64,000 nt of DNA from Anaeromyxobacter diazotrophicus (GTDB taxonomy: Bacteria; Myxococcota; Myxococcia; Myxococcales; Anaeromyxobacteraceae): contig NZ_BJTG01000013.1 in the NCBI RefSeq assembly GCF_013340205.1, positions 1-64,000 of the forward strand. The letters are read 5' to 3'. The notes under the pieces were generated by a model. That model made no database searches and was not told the origin of the DNA. It was given only the letters and a program-made list of their open reading frames with translations. Shown here piece after piece: positions 16,829-25,724 of the stretch. Numbering within the stretch: position 1 is the first letter of the stretch; every line of letters starts with the position of its first letter. A program made the position numbers and the translations under genes.

Positions 16829-17485
16829 ATGCGACGACACGCTGCGCTCCTCTTGCTCGCCGTCACGGCAGCGGCCTGCTCGGGACAGGACGCCTCCTCT
16901 CCCAGCGGACGTGTCGGCGTGGTGGTCGGCACGTCGCCGCAGCGTGGCCCCTCGGACGCGTGGGTCACCATCGTGGAGTTCGGCGACTTCCAGTGTCCGT
17001 ACTGCGGCGCTGAGGCGCCGGTCTTGACGCAGGTGCTGGCGGCGAACCCCGCCGACGTGCGCCTCGTCTACAAGCACTTCACGCTTTCGCAGCACGTCTA
17101 CGCGCCCGGTGCCGCCATCGCGGCCGAGTGCGCCGCGGATCAGGGCAAGTTCTGGGAGATGTACGACCAGCTGTACGCGCACCAGGACCAGCTCGATCCC
17201 GCCCACCTGCCCGCGCTGGCCACGGCCGCGGGCGTCTCCGACATCACGACCTGGCAGGCGTGCCTCGGTACGCCCGCGCCGGCCGCTCGAGTCGCCGCCG
17301 ACATGGCCGTCGTCGCTCAGCTCAACCTCCCCGGTACGCCCACGCTCGTCATCAATGGCGATGAGTACTTTGGCGCGTTCAGCTACGACCAGCTGGCGCC
17401 GATCGTCGCCGCCGCGCTCCGGAAGGCCGAACAGAGCGGCATCCCGCGCGCGGACTACTACGCGAAGGCCGTGCTCGGGCAGTAG
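16829..17485 (+). CDS. DsbA-family thioredoxin-fold lipoprotein
   Basis: A 218-residue exported oxidoreductase. The N-terminal signal ends in a lipobox (TAAAC-S, Cys about 17). The thioredoxin fold carries the active site CPYC (about 56-59) in the block VEFGDFQCPYC. A helical insert follows, then the cis-proline loop LPGTPTLVING. It resembles the thiol-oxidoreductase domain of BdbD and Na+/H+-antiporter-linked DsbA proteins. Several codons (AAT, GAT, TTT in the C-terminal half) are unusual for this genome. It probably oxidises or isomerises disulphides in the periplasm. Confidence 0.88.
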   Translation: MRRHAALLLLAVTAAACSGQDASSPSGRVGVVVGTSPQRGPSDAWVTIVEFGDFQCPYCGAEAPVLTQVLAANPADVRLVYKHFTLSQHVYAPGAAIAAECAADQGKFWEMYDQLYAHQDQLDPAHLPALATAAGVSDITTWQACLGTPAPAARVAADMAVVAQLNLPGTPTLVINGDEYFGAFSYDQLAPIVAAALRKAEQSGIPRADYYAKAVLGQ

Positions 17486-17555
17486 CCCGCCCCCCCCACA
17501 GAGCCGTGCGCCATCCCCGTACGCGCCCCATGCTGCGCGCTCACGGAGGCGGACG

Positions 17556-18230
17556 ATGGGCACGACGATCTCGTTCCCGCGCACCTCGGGCGGCACGGCC
17601 CAGGGTTACCTGGCCGAGGCAAAGGACCCGAAGGCGCCCGGGGTGGTGGTGATCCAGGAGTGGTGGGGGGTGCAGGGGCAGATCAAGGCCACCTGCGACC
17701 AGCTTGCGAAGGACGGCTTCACCGCGCTCGCACCCGACCTCTACGGCGGCAAGGTGGTGCCGTACCACGACGCCGCCGCGGCCAGCGCCGCCATGAAGGC
17801 GCTCGACTTCAAGGCGGCGACGGCCGAGGCGGTGCGCGGCGCGGCGCAGCGGCTCGCGCAGCGCGGCGGGAAGGTCGGCCTCACCGGCTTCTGCTTGGGC
17901 GGCGCGGTCACCGTCATCGGCGCCGCCACCCTCCCCGAGCTCTCCGCGGCGGTCTGCTTCTACGGCCTGCCCCCCGCGGACGTCGCCTCCGGGAAGGACG
18001 TGAAGGTCCCGCTCCAGTGCCACTTCGCGGCGCACGACGACTGGGTCACGCCCGCCTTCGCGGACGCCTTCGAGCAGCAGCTCCGGGCGGCGGGCAAGAC
18101 CTACGAGGTGTACCGCTACCCGGGGCACCACGCCTTCATGAACTCGGACCGCAAGGAGGTCCACGACGCGGCGGCGGCGAAGCTGGCGTGGGAGCGGTGC
18201 CTCGCGTTCTTCCGGAAGTACCTGGGGTGA
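17556..18230 (+). CDS. Dienelactone hydrolase family protein
   Basis: An alpha/beta hydrolase of 224 residues. The nucleophile is cysteine in GFCLGG (about 110), as in classic dienelactone hydrolases. The acid is in AAHDDWV and the histidine in YPGHHAF. An N-terminal FPRTSGGTAQGYL strand and IQEWWGV motif complete the family signature. No aromatic-degradation genes are nearby, so the natural substrate may be another lactone or ester. The start is backed by GGAGG seven bases upstream. Confidence 0.88.
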   Translation: MGTTISFPRTSGGTAQGYLAEAKDPKAPGVVVIQEWWGVQGQIKATCDQLAKDGFTALAPDLYGGKVVPYHDAAAASAAMKALDFKAATAEAVRGAAQRLAQRGGKVGLTGFCLGGAVTVIGAATLPELSAAVCFYGLPPADVASGKDVKVPLQCHFAAHDDWVTPAFADAFEQQLRAAGKTYEVYRYPGHHAFMNSDRKEVHDAAAAKLAWERCLAFFRKYLG

Positions 18231-18258
18231 CCTCGACGCGAGGGCGCTCCCGCGGCCC

Positions 18259-18729
18259 TCACCGCACCTCGACCCGCTGCTCCCGCGCGCTCCACTCGTA
18301 GAAGCCGAGCGGCGCGCGGCCGCCGTTGTCCCACGCGTCGCCGGCGTGGAAGGCGAGCTCGATCGCCTCCACCGGCGCGCCGGTCGGGACGGCGATGACG
18401 CCCACGAAGCGGCCCGGCGCCGCCCGCGTGAGGCGCACGTCGCGCGTCTCCGACCACGGCCGCCCCCCGGCGCGCAGCGTGCCGGTGCGCGCGAGCACGC
18501 CGTCCTCGGCCGCGGCCAGCGGGCCCTCGTAGGCGAGGTGCAGCTCGCCCGCGCCGTTGCCCGTGCCCTTCCAGCTCACCGCCAGGTTGACGGGGGCCTG
18601 AGCCGGGACCCGCTGCGCCACCGCCGGGTAGCTCGGGGCGGGCGCCCCCTCGCGGGCCGCCGCCACCGGCTGCTGCGCCGCCGCCCCCGCCGCCGACCCC
18701 TTCACCGCCTTGCCGCTGCGCTTCGCCAT
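18259..18729 (-). CDS. CBM25/53-like carbohydrate-binding-domain protein
   Basis: A 156-residue protein without a signal peptide. The first 45 residues are Ala/Lys/Pro rich and likely disordered. The remaining part reads as one beta-sandwich of the starch-binding type. It holds the telltale FHAGDAWDNGGRAPLGFYEW block (Trp, Asp-Asn-Gly-Gly and aromatic residues) near 130-145. A cytoplasmic, catalytic-domain-free binding protein could attach to glycogen. Start supported by GGAGGAG. Confidence 0.65.
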   Translation of the reverse strand: MAKRSGKAVKGSAAGAAAQQPVAAAREGAPAPSYPAVAQRVPAQAPVNLAVSWKGTGNGAGELHLAYEGPLAAAEDGVLARTGTLRAGGRPWSETRDVRLTRAAPGRFVGVIAVPTGAPVEAIELAFHAGDAWDNGGRAPLGFYEWSAREQRVEVR

Positions 18730-18882
18730 CGCGTCTCCTCCGAGAGTGAGAATCCGGAAGAGCCGATATCACCCGCGATCGAAGAGGGTCAATTTCCCGC
18801 CGCCCCGCGACCCGCGCGGGATCTCTTCGAGATTTCGCACCTCGGCGAGAACCGCCCGCGACCCTGGGCGCGAGCGCGCCTC

Positions 18883-19890
18883 TCATCGGCCGAGCTTCTC
18901 GACCCGCAGCCGCGCCCCCTGCTCCTGCAACGTGTGCGAGAGCAGGCTGACGCAGGCGTGGACCGCGGCGAGGTGCGGCGCGGGCGTCTCGGTGAGGCGC
19001 GCCAGCTCCAGCACCGCACCCAGGAGCGCGTCCACCTCGAGCGCGCGGCCGCTCTCCACGTCCTGCAGCATCGAGGTCTTGTGCTCGCCGACGCCCTCCG
19101 CCCCGGCGATGCGCTTCTCGAGCGAGACGCCGAACCGGGCGCCGAGCTTCTCGCCCACCGCCTGCGCCTCGCGCATCATCCCGGTCGCCAGCGCGCGCGT
19201 GGCCGGGAAGCGGATGATCCCGGCCAGCGTGGCGTGGGTCAGCGCCGAGAGCGGGTTGAAGGTGCAGTTGCCCCACAGCTTCACCCAGATCTCCGAGCGC
19301 AGGTCGCCCGTCACGCGGGTCTTGAAGCCGGCCGCGCGCAGCGCCTCCGCCACCCGCCCGAGGCGCGGCGTCTCGCGCCCGTCCAGCTCGCCCACCGTGA
19401 TGCGGTTGCCCTCCACGTGGCGGACGACGCCCGGGGCGGCGATCTCCGCCGCCGGGTAGATGATGGACCCCAGCACCCGCTCCACGTCGAGGTGGGCGGC
19501 GATGACGCCGCCCGGGTCGACGCTCTCGAGCCGAGCCCCCTGGAGCGGCCCGGCGTACTTCGCGAAGTACCACCACGGGATCCCGTTCTGGGCGGTGAGG
19601 AGGACGGTCTCGGGTCCGCACAGGGCCGGGAGCTCGGCCGCCACCGGCGCCAGCTGGTGCGCCTTCATGGCGAGCACCACCAGGTCCTGCGGCCCCAGCT
19701 CCGCCAGGCGGTCGGTGGCCGCGACCCGCGCCACCTCCTCGCGCCCGCCCTCGAGGAGCGTGAGGCCGCGCTCGCGGATGGCCGCGAGGTGCGCCCCGCG
19801 CGCCACCACCGACACCTGCTCGCCGGCGCGGGCGAGCTTCACCGCCACCAGGCCCCCGATGGCGCCCGCTCCCACCACGCAGATCTTCAC
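18883..19890 (-). CDS. Ketopantoate reductase family (ApbA/PanE-like) 2-hydroxyacid dehydrogenase
   Basis: A 335-residue NADPH-dependent reductase. The N-terminal VVGAGAIGGLVAVKLARAG is the dinucleotide-binding motif. VVLAMKAHQL and LLTAQNGI supply the conserved Lys and Asn-Gly of PanE. The central EIWVKLWGNCTFNPLSAL matches the catalytic-lysine helix. Its operon partners handle organic acids, so it may reduce a 2-oxoacid other than ketopantoate. GTG start; the GTGA junction overlaps the previous gene's stop by four bases. Confidence 0.85.
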   Translation of the reverse strand: MKICVVGAGAIGGLVAVKLARAGEQVSVVARGAHLAAIRERGLTLLEGGREEVARVAATDRLAELGPQDLVVLAMKAHQLAPVAAELPALCGPETVLLTAQNGIPWWYFAKYAGPLQGARLESVDPGGVIAAHLDVERVLGSIIYPAAEIAAPGVVRHVEGNRITVGELDGRETPRLGRVAEALRAAGFKTRVTGDLRSEIWVKLWGNCTFNPLSALTHATLAGIIRFPATRALATGMMREAQAVGEKLGARFGVSLEKRIAGAEGVGEHKTSMLQDVESGRALEVDALLGAVLELARLTETPAPHLAAVHACVSLLSHTLQEQGARLRVEKLGR

Positions 19891-20672
19891 GGCGCGCCCT
19901 CCGGTCCGGCCACGGGGTTCGCGAGGGCGCCGATCCCGTCCACGGCCACCTCGACGGTGAGGCCCGGCCGGAGCACGCCGATGCCCACCGAGGTCCCGCA
20001 GGCGATGACGTCGCCGGGCAGGAGCGTCAGCTGGCGCGAGAGGTGCGCCACGAGCTGGCGCGGCCCGAAGACGGCGTCGGAGAGCGGGTACTCCTGCCGG
20101 ACCTTGCCCTTCACCAGCGTCCTCACGGTGAGCCGGTCCGGGTCGAGCCCGGTGGCCACGACCGGGCCGAACGGGCCGAAGGTGTCGAAGCTCTTCGCCC
20201 GCGACCACTGCGGGTACTGGGCGTCGCGGCCGATGAGGTCGAGGGCGGTCACGTCGTTCACGCAGGTGTAGCCGAAGATGAAGGTGTCCGCCTCTCCCTC
20301 GGGCACGTCGCGCGCGGCGCGGCCGATGACCACCCCGAGCTCGCCCTCGTAGATGACCTTCCCCACCTCCTGGGCCGGCAGGCGGATGGCGGCCCCCGGC
20401 GCGAGGTAGCTCGAGGGCGCCTTGAGGAACCAGAGCGGCTCGGCGGGGATGGGCAGGCCCGCCTTGGCGGCGCCCTCCCGGAAGTTGTTCACGAGCCCGA
20501 TGAGCTTCGACGGGACCGTGGGCGTGAGGAGCCGCACCGCCTCGAGCGGCACCGCCTCGCCGGTCGGCCGCGGCGCCGAGAACAGGTCGCCCTCGTGCAG
20601 GTGGACCGCGCCGCCCTCGAGCGTGCCGATCCGCGTCCGGCCCGCGTGCTCGCACCGCAGCCACAGCGCCAT
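19887..20672 (-). CDS. Fumarylacetoacetate hydrolase (FAH) family protein
   Basis: A 261-residue metal-dependent hydrolase or decarboxylase. The usual FAH core runs from about residue 57: LIGLVNNF, the EPLWFLKAPSSY substrate block, IYEGELGVVIGR (metal-binding Glu), and FIFGYTCVNDVTALDL. The end carries LLPGDVIACGTSVGIG. Such enzymes cleave 2,4-dioxoacids or decarboxylate oxaloacetate; the substrate cannot be told. It begins 10 bases after the CoA-ligase stop with GGAG in front. Confidence 0.9.
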   Translation of the reverse strand: MALWLRCEHAGRTRIGTLEGGAVHLHEGDLFSAPRPTGEAVPLEAVRLLTPTVPSKLIGLVNNFREGAAKAGLPIPAEPLWFLKAPSSYLAPGAAIRLPAQEVGKVIYEGELGVVIGRAARDVPEGEADTFIFGYTCVNDVTALDLIGRDAQYPQWSRAKSFDTFGPFGPVVATGLDPDRLTVRTLVKGKVRQEYPLSDAVFGPRQLVAHLSRQLTLLPGDVIACGTSVGIGVLRPGLTVEVAVDGIGALANPVAGPEGAP

Positions 20673-20682
20673 GGTCGCTCCG

Positions 20683-22215
20683 CTACGAGGCGAGCCCGAG
20701 CTTCTGGGCGAGCCCGATGCGCTGCAGCTTGCCGGTGGCGCCCTTGGGGATCTCGGGGAGGAGCACGATCCGGCGCGGCACCTTGCAGTCGGTGAGGCGC
20801 AGCGCCGCGAAGTCGCGCAGCTCGCGCTCGGTGGCGGTCTGCCCCTCGCGCAGCACCACCGCCGCCGCCACCTCCTCGCCCAGCTTGTCGTGCGGCACGG
20901 CGAAGGTGACCACCTGCTGCACCGCCGGGTGGTCCATGAGCACCTCGTCCACCTCGAGCGGCGAGATCTTCTCGCCGCCGCGGTTGATGAGCTCCTTCAG
21001 CCGGCCGGTGAGGCGCAGGTAGCCGTCCTCGTCGAGCACGCCCTGGTCGCCGGTGCGGAACCAGCCGGCGGTGAACGCCTTGGCGTTCGCCTCGGGGTTC
21101 GCCTCGTAGCCGCGGGTGACGTTCGGCCCGCGGATGACCACCTCGCCCACCGCGCCCGGCGGCAGGAGGCTGCCCGCCTCGTCCATCACCGCCACCTCCG
21201 GCCCCGCCGCCAGCCCCACCGCGCCCGGCTTGCGCGGCCGCGGCGGGAGCGGGTTCGAGGCCATCTGGTGCGAGGCCTCGGTCATGCCGTAGGCCTCGAT
21301 GACCGGGGCGCGGAACACCTGCTCCAGCTCCGCCATGACCTGCGGCGGCAGCGAGGCGGACGAGGAGCGGACGAAGCGCAGCCGGCTCCGCGCCAGGATC
21401 TCCTGGTTGCGCCCGGCGCGCGCCAGGATGGCCTGGTGCATGGTGGGGACGGCCGTGTACCAGGTGGGCCTCACCTCGTCGAGCCAGGCGAAGAACTTGA
21501 GCGCGTTGAAGCCGGGCGTGCACGAGACCTGGCCGCCCGCCGCGAGCGAGGCGAGCGTCGCCGCCATGAGCCCGTGGATGTGGAAGAGCGGCATGATGTT
21601 GAGGCAGACGTCCTCGGGGACGAGGCGGAGCGTCTCGCGGATGTGGCGCGCCGAGGCGAGGACGTTGCGGTGCGAGAGCGGGACCATCTTCGGGCGCGAC
21701 GTGGTCCCCGAGGTGTGGAGCACGAGCGCGGTGTCCTCCGGCTCGGCCGGGCCGCCCTGCGCCGGCGCGCCGCCCATGGCGTCGAGCGGGCGGAGCGCGA
21801 AGGTCCCGGCGCCCCGGGCGCGGTCCGCCTGGAGCTCCACCACCGGCACCCCGAGCTTCCGCGCCACCGCGCGCGCGGGCGTGTCGGCGCCCGCCTCCAC
21901 CACCAGCGCCTTGGCGCGGAGGTCCGTGAGGTAGAACTCGAACTCCTCGGCGCGGTAGGCGGGGTTGAGCGGGGCGGTGGTGGCGCCGGCGCCGACGCAG
22001 ACGAAGGCGGCGGCCATCTCCGGCCCGTTGGGGAGGACGATCCCGACGCGGTCCTGGCGCCCGACGCCGAGCGCGTTGAGCGTCTCGACGGTCCGGCGCG
22101 CCAGCGCCGCGAGCGCGCCGTAGGTGAGCGAGGGGGTGTGCTCCGGCGCGCCCAGCGCGGGGGCGTCGGGGGCGGCCTGCGCGAGCAGCTCGGCGAGGGT
22201 GGCGGGGGAGGACAT
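20683..22215 (-). CDS. AMP-dependent acyl-CoA synthetase, oxalyl-CoA-synthetase-like (AAE3/Pcs60 type)
   Basis: A 510-residue ANL-superfamily ligase that activates a carboxylate with ATP and CoA. The P-loop-like motif is LHTSGTTSRPKMVPLSH. EAYGMTEASHQM is the A5 motif, FRTGDQG the A7 motif, and GRLKELINRGGEKISP the hinge. GATGKLQR carries the catalytic lysine. The compact size and overall pattern resemble plant AAE3 and yeast Pcs60, which use oxalate. The transporter gene just upstream is of the oxalate/formate group, which supports a short dicarboxylate as substrate. GGAG precedes the ATG. Confidence 0.88.
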   Translation of the reverse strand: MSSPATLAELLAQAAPDAPALGAPEHTPSLTYGALAALARRTVETLNALGVGRQDRVGIVLPNGPEMAAAFVCVGAGATTAPLNPAYRAEEFEFYLTDLRAKALVVEAGADTPARAVARKLGVPVVELQADRARGAGTFALRPLDAMGGAPAQGGPAEPEDTALVLHTSGTTSRPKMVPLSHRNVLASARHIRETLRLVPEDVCLNIMPLFHIHGLMAATLASLAAGGQVSCTPGFNALKFFAWLDEVRPTWYTAVPTMHQAILARAGRNQEILARSRLRFVRSSSASLPPQVMAELEQVFRAPVIEAYGMTEASHQMASNPLPPRPRKPGAVGLAAGPEVAVMDEAGSLLPPGAVGEVVIRGPNVTRGYEANPEANAKAFTAGWFRTGDQGVLDEDGYLRLTGRLKELINRGGEKISPLEVDEVLMDHPAVQQVVTFAVPHDKLGEEVAAAVVLREGQTATERELRDFAALRLTDCKVPRRIVLLPEIPKGATGKLQRIGLAQKLGLAS

Positions 22216-22233
22216 GCGGGACTCCTGCAGGCG

Positions 22234-23523
22234 TCAGACGCGGGGGATGCCCATGGCGTCGGGGATGAGCACGGCGGAGAGGGCGCGCGCCCGCGCCGGC
22301 CGCAGCACCAGCAGCGCCAGCGCGGCGGCGGCGAAGTTGAGGACGGCGGCCACCGCGAACACGGCGGACCAGCCGCTCCGCAGCGAGAGCCAGCTCGAGA
22401 GCGGCACGAGGAGCGCCGCCGTGCCCTTGGCCGTGTAGAGCATGCCGTAGATGGTGGTGCAGTACTTCCGGCCGTAGATGTCGGCGCAGGTGGCGGGGAA
22501 GAGGCTGTAGATCTCGCCCCACGCGAAGAAGACGCACCCGGAGAGCACGACGAAGAGCACCGGGCTCTGAGCGTAGCGCAGGAGCAGGAGGATGCCGACG
22601 CCTTCCAGCAGGAAGGCCCCGAACATGGTGAGCTCGCGGCCGAGGTGGTCGCTCACCCAGCCGAAGAACGGGCGCGTCACGCCGTTCATGACGCGGTCGA
22701 TGGAGAGGGCGAAGGTGACCGCGGGCAGGGTGAGCCCGGCGAGCGAGACCGGCACGTCGGCGACCTTGTAGTCCTTGGCGATGGGCGCGAGCTGCGCCAC
22801 CACCATGAGCCCGCCGGTCGCGACCAGGACGAACATCGCGTACATCACCCAGAACATGCTGGTGCGGACCGCCTCGGCCGGGCGGTAGTCGCGGGCGCCC
22901 TGCTGGGACCACTTCCCCGCGGCGGGGGCGGGGACCTCGCCCGGGCGCGGCGCGCGCAGGAAGAGCGCGAAGAGGAGCACCAGCGCGCCCTGCAGCAGCC
23001 CGAACTGGAGGAAGGCCTGCTCGTACCCGGCCGACGCGATCATGTTGGCGATGGGCGCGACGGTGAGCGCCGAGCCGGCGCCGAACCCGGCGGCGGTGAC
23101 GCCCGCGGCGAGCCCGCGGCGGTCGGTGAACCACTTGAGGGAGTTGCCGACCGCGGTGCCGTAGACCGCCCCGGCCCCGACGCCGCCCACCACCGCCGCC
23201 GTGTAGAGCGCCGGCAGCGAGCTGGCGCGGGCGTTCAGGACCCACGAGAGCCCCACCAGCACCCCGCCGCCCAGCACGACCGCGCGCGGGCCGAAGCGAT
23301 CCACCAGGTAGCCCTCGATCGGGACGAGCCAGGTCTCGGTGAGGACGAAGAGCGTGAAGGCGACCTGGATGGCCGTGCGGCCCCAGTGGAACTTGTGGTC
23401 GATGGGGCCGACGAAGAGCGTCCAGCCGTACTGGAGGTTCGCGATCTGCACCATGCAGAAGACGCCGAGGACGAGTTGAAGCCACCGCCCGGGCGGTGGG
23501 CGTGCAGCGGAGCCGTCGGTCAC
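22234..23523 (-). CDS. OFA-family major facilitator (oxalate/formate-antiporter-like)
   Basis: Inner-membrane transporter of 429 residues with about 12 hydrophobic helices in two halves. The PIDHKFHWGRTAIQVAFTLFV opening, the GGVGAGAVYGTAVGNSLKWF helix and GWVSDHLGRE cytoplasmic loop match the OFA group of MFS proteins. They exchange or co-transport small carboxylates. It is the first gene of a four-gene operon ending at 18883. The GTG start is supported by GGGAGGGG six bases upstream. Confidence 0.88.
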   Translation of the reverse strand: MTDGSAARPPPGRWLQLVLGVFCMVQIANLQYGWTLFVGPIDHKFHWGRTAIQVAFTLFVLTETWLVPIEGYLVDRFGPRAVVLGGGVLVGLSWVLNARASSLPALYTAAVVGGVGAGAVYGTAVGNSLKWFTDRRGLAAGVTAAGFGAGSALTVAPIANMIASAGYEQAFLQFGLLQGALVLLFALFLRAPRPGEVPAPAAGKWSQQGARDYRPAEAVRTSMFWVMYAMFVLVATGGLMVVAQLAPIAKDYKVADVPVSLAGLTLPAVTFALSIDRVMNGVTRPFFGWVSDHLGRELTMFGAFLLEGVGILLLLRYAQSPVLFVVLSGCVFFAWGEIYSLFPATCADIYGRKYCTTIYGMLYTAKGTAALLVPLSSWLSLRSGWSAVFAVAAVLNFAAAALALLVLRPARARALSAVLIPDAMGIPRV

Positions 23524-23536
23524 ATCCCCTCCCAGG

Positions 23537-23554
23537 GTTTGACGAAAATCAAAC
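23537..23554. promoter_or_regulatory. Inverted repeat GTTTGA-N6-TCAAAC upstream of the transporter operon
   Basis: Six-base arms around an A-rich centre lie 14 bases before the GTG of the transporter gene, in an AT-rich patch that is rare in this genome. The position next to the ribosome-binding site suits a repressor operator. No regulator gene is adjacent. Confidence 0.45.
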
Positions 23555-23624
23555 GTTCACGATCGGTGGGAAGGGGCGGATGGACAAGGAACCGCGCGGG
23601 GAGCGCCCGTTTTGGCGCGGGGCG

Positions 23625-25487
23625 TCACTTCATCAGGATCGCCCCGAACTCCCCCGCCACGTACACCCGGCCGCCCGGGCTCACCGCGACCGCTGCCAGG
23701 GTGTTCCGGGTGCCGGTCGCCACCGGCTGGAACCCGCTCCCGTCGAACCGGAGCGCGGTGCCGCCGGCGCCCACCGCCCACACCTCGCCGGTCGCCGTCC
23801 CGCTCACCGCCCACAGCGTCGCGGTCGTGCCGGTCGCGACCGGGGTGAAGCCGTGTCCGTCCCAGTGCAGCGCCAGGCCCCCCTCGCCGACCAGCCACAC
23901 GTCGTCGGCGGCGCGCCCCCAGACCGCCAGCGCCAGGCCGGGGATGGCCCACGAGGACCAGCGGGCGCCGTCGTACCGGTAGGCGGCGCCGGTCGCGCCG
24001 ACCGCCCACAGGTCGCGGGGCGAGAACCCGAAGATGCGCCGCGCGCCGCCGCCCGGGAGGGCCTGCCGGGTCACGGTGCTGCCGTCGAAGTGGAGGGCGG
24101 CGTCGCCCGCCACGCCCCACACGTCGGCGGCGCCGCTCGCCCAGACCCCGTCCACGAGGCCGCGGTAGCCCCCCGCGCCCGCGGTGAAGCGGCGGCCGTC
24201 GTAGTGCAGGAAGCCGTTCGAGAGCGAGCCGGCCCACACGTCGTCGCTGGCGGTGGCCCACACGCCGTAGATCACGTCCGCCACGCCGGCCGGCACCGCC
24301 TCCACCGCCCCGCGCGCGACCCGGAGCAGCTGCGCCTCCGGCGCCGCCGGGGGCGCGCCGGGCGCCACCGCGGCGAACCAGCCGTCGCCCTGCGGGCTGA
24401 AGGCCGCCGCCTGCAGGTAGCCCGGGGCGCCGCGGTGGACCGCGCTCCAGCCGGAGGCGGTGCGGGCGAAGAGCTCGCCGCCGTCGCCGGCCGCCAGGGC
24501 GCCGCCGCCCACCGCCTGCACGGCGCGGAGCGGGAGCGCCGGGAGCTCCTCGATCTGCCACCCCGCGCCGTCGAGCCGTGCGACCCGCCCCGCGCCGCCG
24601 CTGGTCGCGCCGGCCGCCCAAAGCGCGCCCCCCGCGCCGTGCAGCGCGAACCAGGAGGCGGTCTCGAGCCCCGGCACCGCGGCGTCGCTCCAGCTCCCGC
24701 CCTGCAGGTGCGCGAGCGCGGTGCCGCGGGCGCCCGCCGCCGCGTTCACGTCGAGCGGCTCGCCGGCGGCCCACAGCTCGCCCGGGCCCGGCGCGAAGAG
24801 CGCCCGGAGCGTCCGCGCCGCCAGGCGGGCCGACACCGAGAAGCCGGCGCCGTCCCAGCGGAGCACCGCCCCGCCGCGCGCCGCCGCCACGTACACCTCG
24901 GACGGCGAGACCACCGCCACCGCCGCCAGCTCGTCCGCGGTCGGGGTGGCCACCGCCGCCCAGCGCGCGCCGTCGAAGCGCGCCGCCGCGCCGCCGGCGC
25001 CGACCAGCCAGACCTCGCCGCGGCCGTCCCCGTGCACCGCGTTCCAGGAGCCCGCCGGCGCGCCCGGCGCCAGCGCCCAGCGCGCACCGTCGTAGTGGAG
25101 GACCGCGTCGCCGGCCGCCCACACGTCGTCCGCCGCGCGGCCCCAGACGGCGCGCAGCGGCGCCGCGGTGGGCACCGGCACCGGCGTGAGCGCGGCGCCG
25201 TCCCAGTGGAGCAGGACGCCCGGAGGCCCGGGGGCCCAGGCGTCGCCTGGCTGGGCGGCCCACAGGCTGACGAGCGGATCGCCCTGGGGGAGCGGGTTCA
25301 CCCAGCAGAACGGGCCGGTGGCGCCCGCGCAGGCCGCCGGCGCGCCCGCGGGCGCGCCGCCTGGGCTCGCGCCGGCCGCCGCCGCGGCGGCCGTCCCGCC
25401 GGCGGCAGGCGCGGCGCCGGGCGCGGGGGAGCTGCACGCCAGCGCGGCGAGCGAGAGGGCGAGGGGGCGGAGGGCGAGCGCGGTCAT
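23625..25487 (-). CDS. Secreted lipoprotein with beta-propeller-like repeats
   Basis: 620 residues. The signal ends in the lipobox LAALAC (Cys about 16) and is followed by an Ala/Pro/Gly linker. The rest is about 13 copies of a 40-45-residue repeat with the pattern VWG-x-A-x-DDVWAVG and LH(Y/W)DG, for example AVWGRAADDVWAAG and AVWGRAADDVWLVG. Repeats of this kind fold into a propeller and are common in myxobacterial surface proteins. It is probably anchored at the cell surface. Function unknown; ligand binding is likely. Confidence 0.75.
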   Translation of the reverse strand: MTALALRPLALSLAALACSSPAPGAAPAAGGTAAAAAAGASPGGAPAGAPAACAGATGPFCWVNPLPQGDPLVSLWAAQPGDAWAPGPPGVLLHWDGAALTPVPVPTAAPLRAVWGRAADDVWAAGDAVLHYDGARWALAPGAPAGSWNAVHGDGRGEVWLVGAGGAAARFDGARWAAVATPTADELAAVAVVSPSEVYVAAARGGAVLRWDGAGFSVSARLAARTLRALFAPGPGELWAAGEPLDVNAAAGARGTALAHLQGGSWSDAAVPGLETASWFALHGAGGALWAAGATSGGAGRVARLDGAGWQIEELPALPLRAVQAVGGGALAAGDGGELFARTASGWSAVHRGAPGYLQAAAFSPQGDGWFAAVAPGAPPAAPEAQLLRVARGAVEAVPAGVADVIYGVWATASDDVWAGSLSNGFLHYDGRRFTAGAGGYRGLVDGVWASGAADVWGVAGDAALHFDGSTVTRQALPGGGARRIFGFSPRDLWAVGATGAAYRYDGARWSSWAIPGLALAVWGRAADDVWLVGEGGLALHWDGHGFTPVATGTTATLWAVSGTATGEVWAVGAGGTALRFDGSGFQPVATGTRNTLAAVAVSPGGRVYVAGEFGAILMK

Positions 25488-25490
25488 GCC

Positions 25491-25507
25491 CGAGCAACAT
25501 GTGCTCG
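25491..25507. repeat. Short inverted repeat at the start of the propeller lipoprotein gene
   Basis: CGAGCA and TGCTCG surround ACATG, ending four bases before the ATG complement. It could be an operator or a small hairpin hiding the start codon. Confidence 0.3.
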
Positions 25508-25585
25508 CCGGGCGGGGAGGGAAGGGGGGGCTCACGGGGCCTTCCCCGGAGGCGGCGAGCGCTTGGCCGCGGGCGCGGGGCGCGT

Positions 25586-25657
25586 GCGACCTCGAGCGCG
25601 ACCTCGACCGCGGCCTCGACCGCGGCCGCGACCGCGACCGCGACCGCAACCGCGACC
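25586..25657. repeat. Hexanucleotide satellite, 12 units of consensus (G/T)CGACC
   Basis: Twelve consecutive 6-base units, most of them GCGACC or TCGACC with a few single-base variants (GCGGCC, TCGAGC, GCAACC), fill this intergenic stretch. The same unit forms arrays at 41761 and 62126 and a short one at 37750. No protein is supported here. Confidence 0.85.
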
Positions 25658-25669
25658 GCGGCGCGGCCG

Positions 25670-25704
25670 AAAAAGAGAGCGGGCCGCCCGTGGGCGGCCC
25701 GCTC
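25670..25704 (-). terminator. Strong intrinsic terminator after the DUF4091 gene
   Basis: On the minus strand a perfect 13-bp GC stem (25704-25692 with 25689-25677) is followed by TCTCTTTTT. It begins 20 bases after the TAA at 25725. Confidence 0.9.
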
Positions 25705-25724
25705 GAGATGCCCCGGCTCGCCGA

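Noticed and set aside
18883-23523. Complete oxalate degradation operon
   Set aside because: Oxalyl-CoA decarboxylase and formyl-CoA transferase are absent, so only transport and activation of a carboxylate can be claimed.
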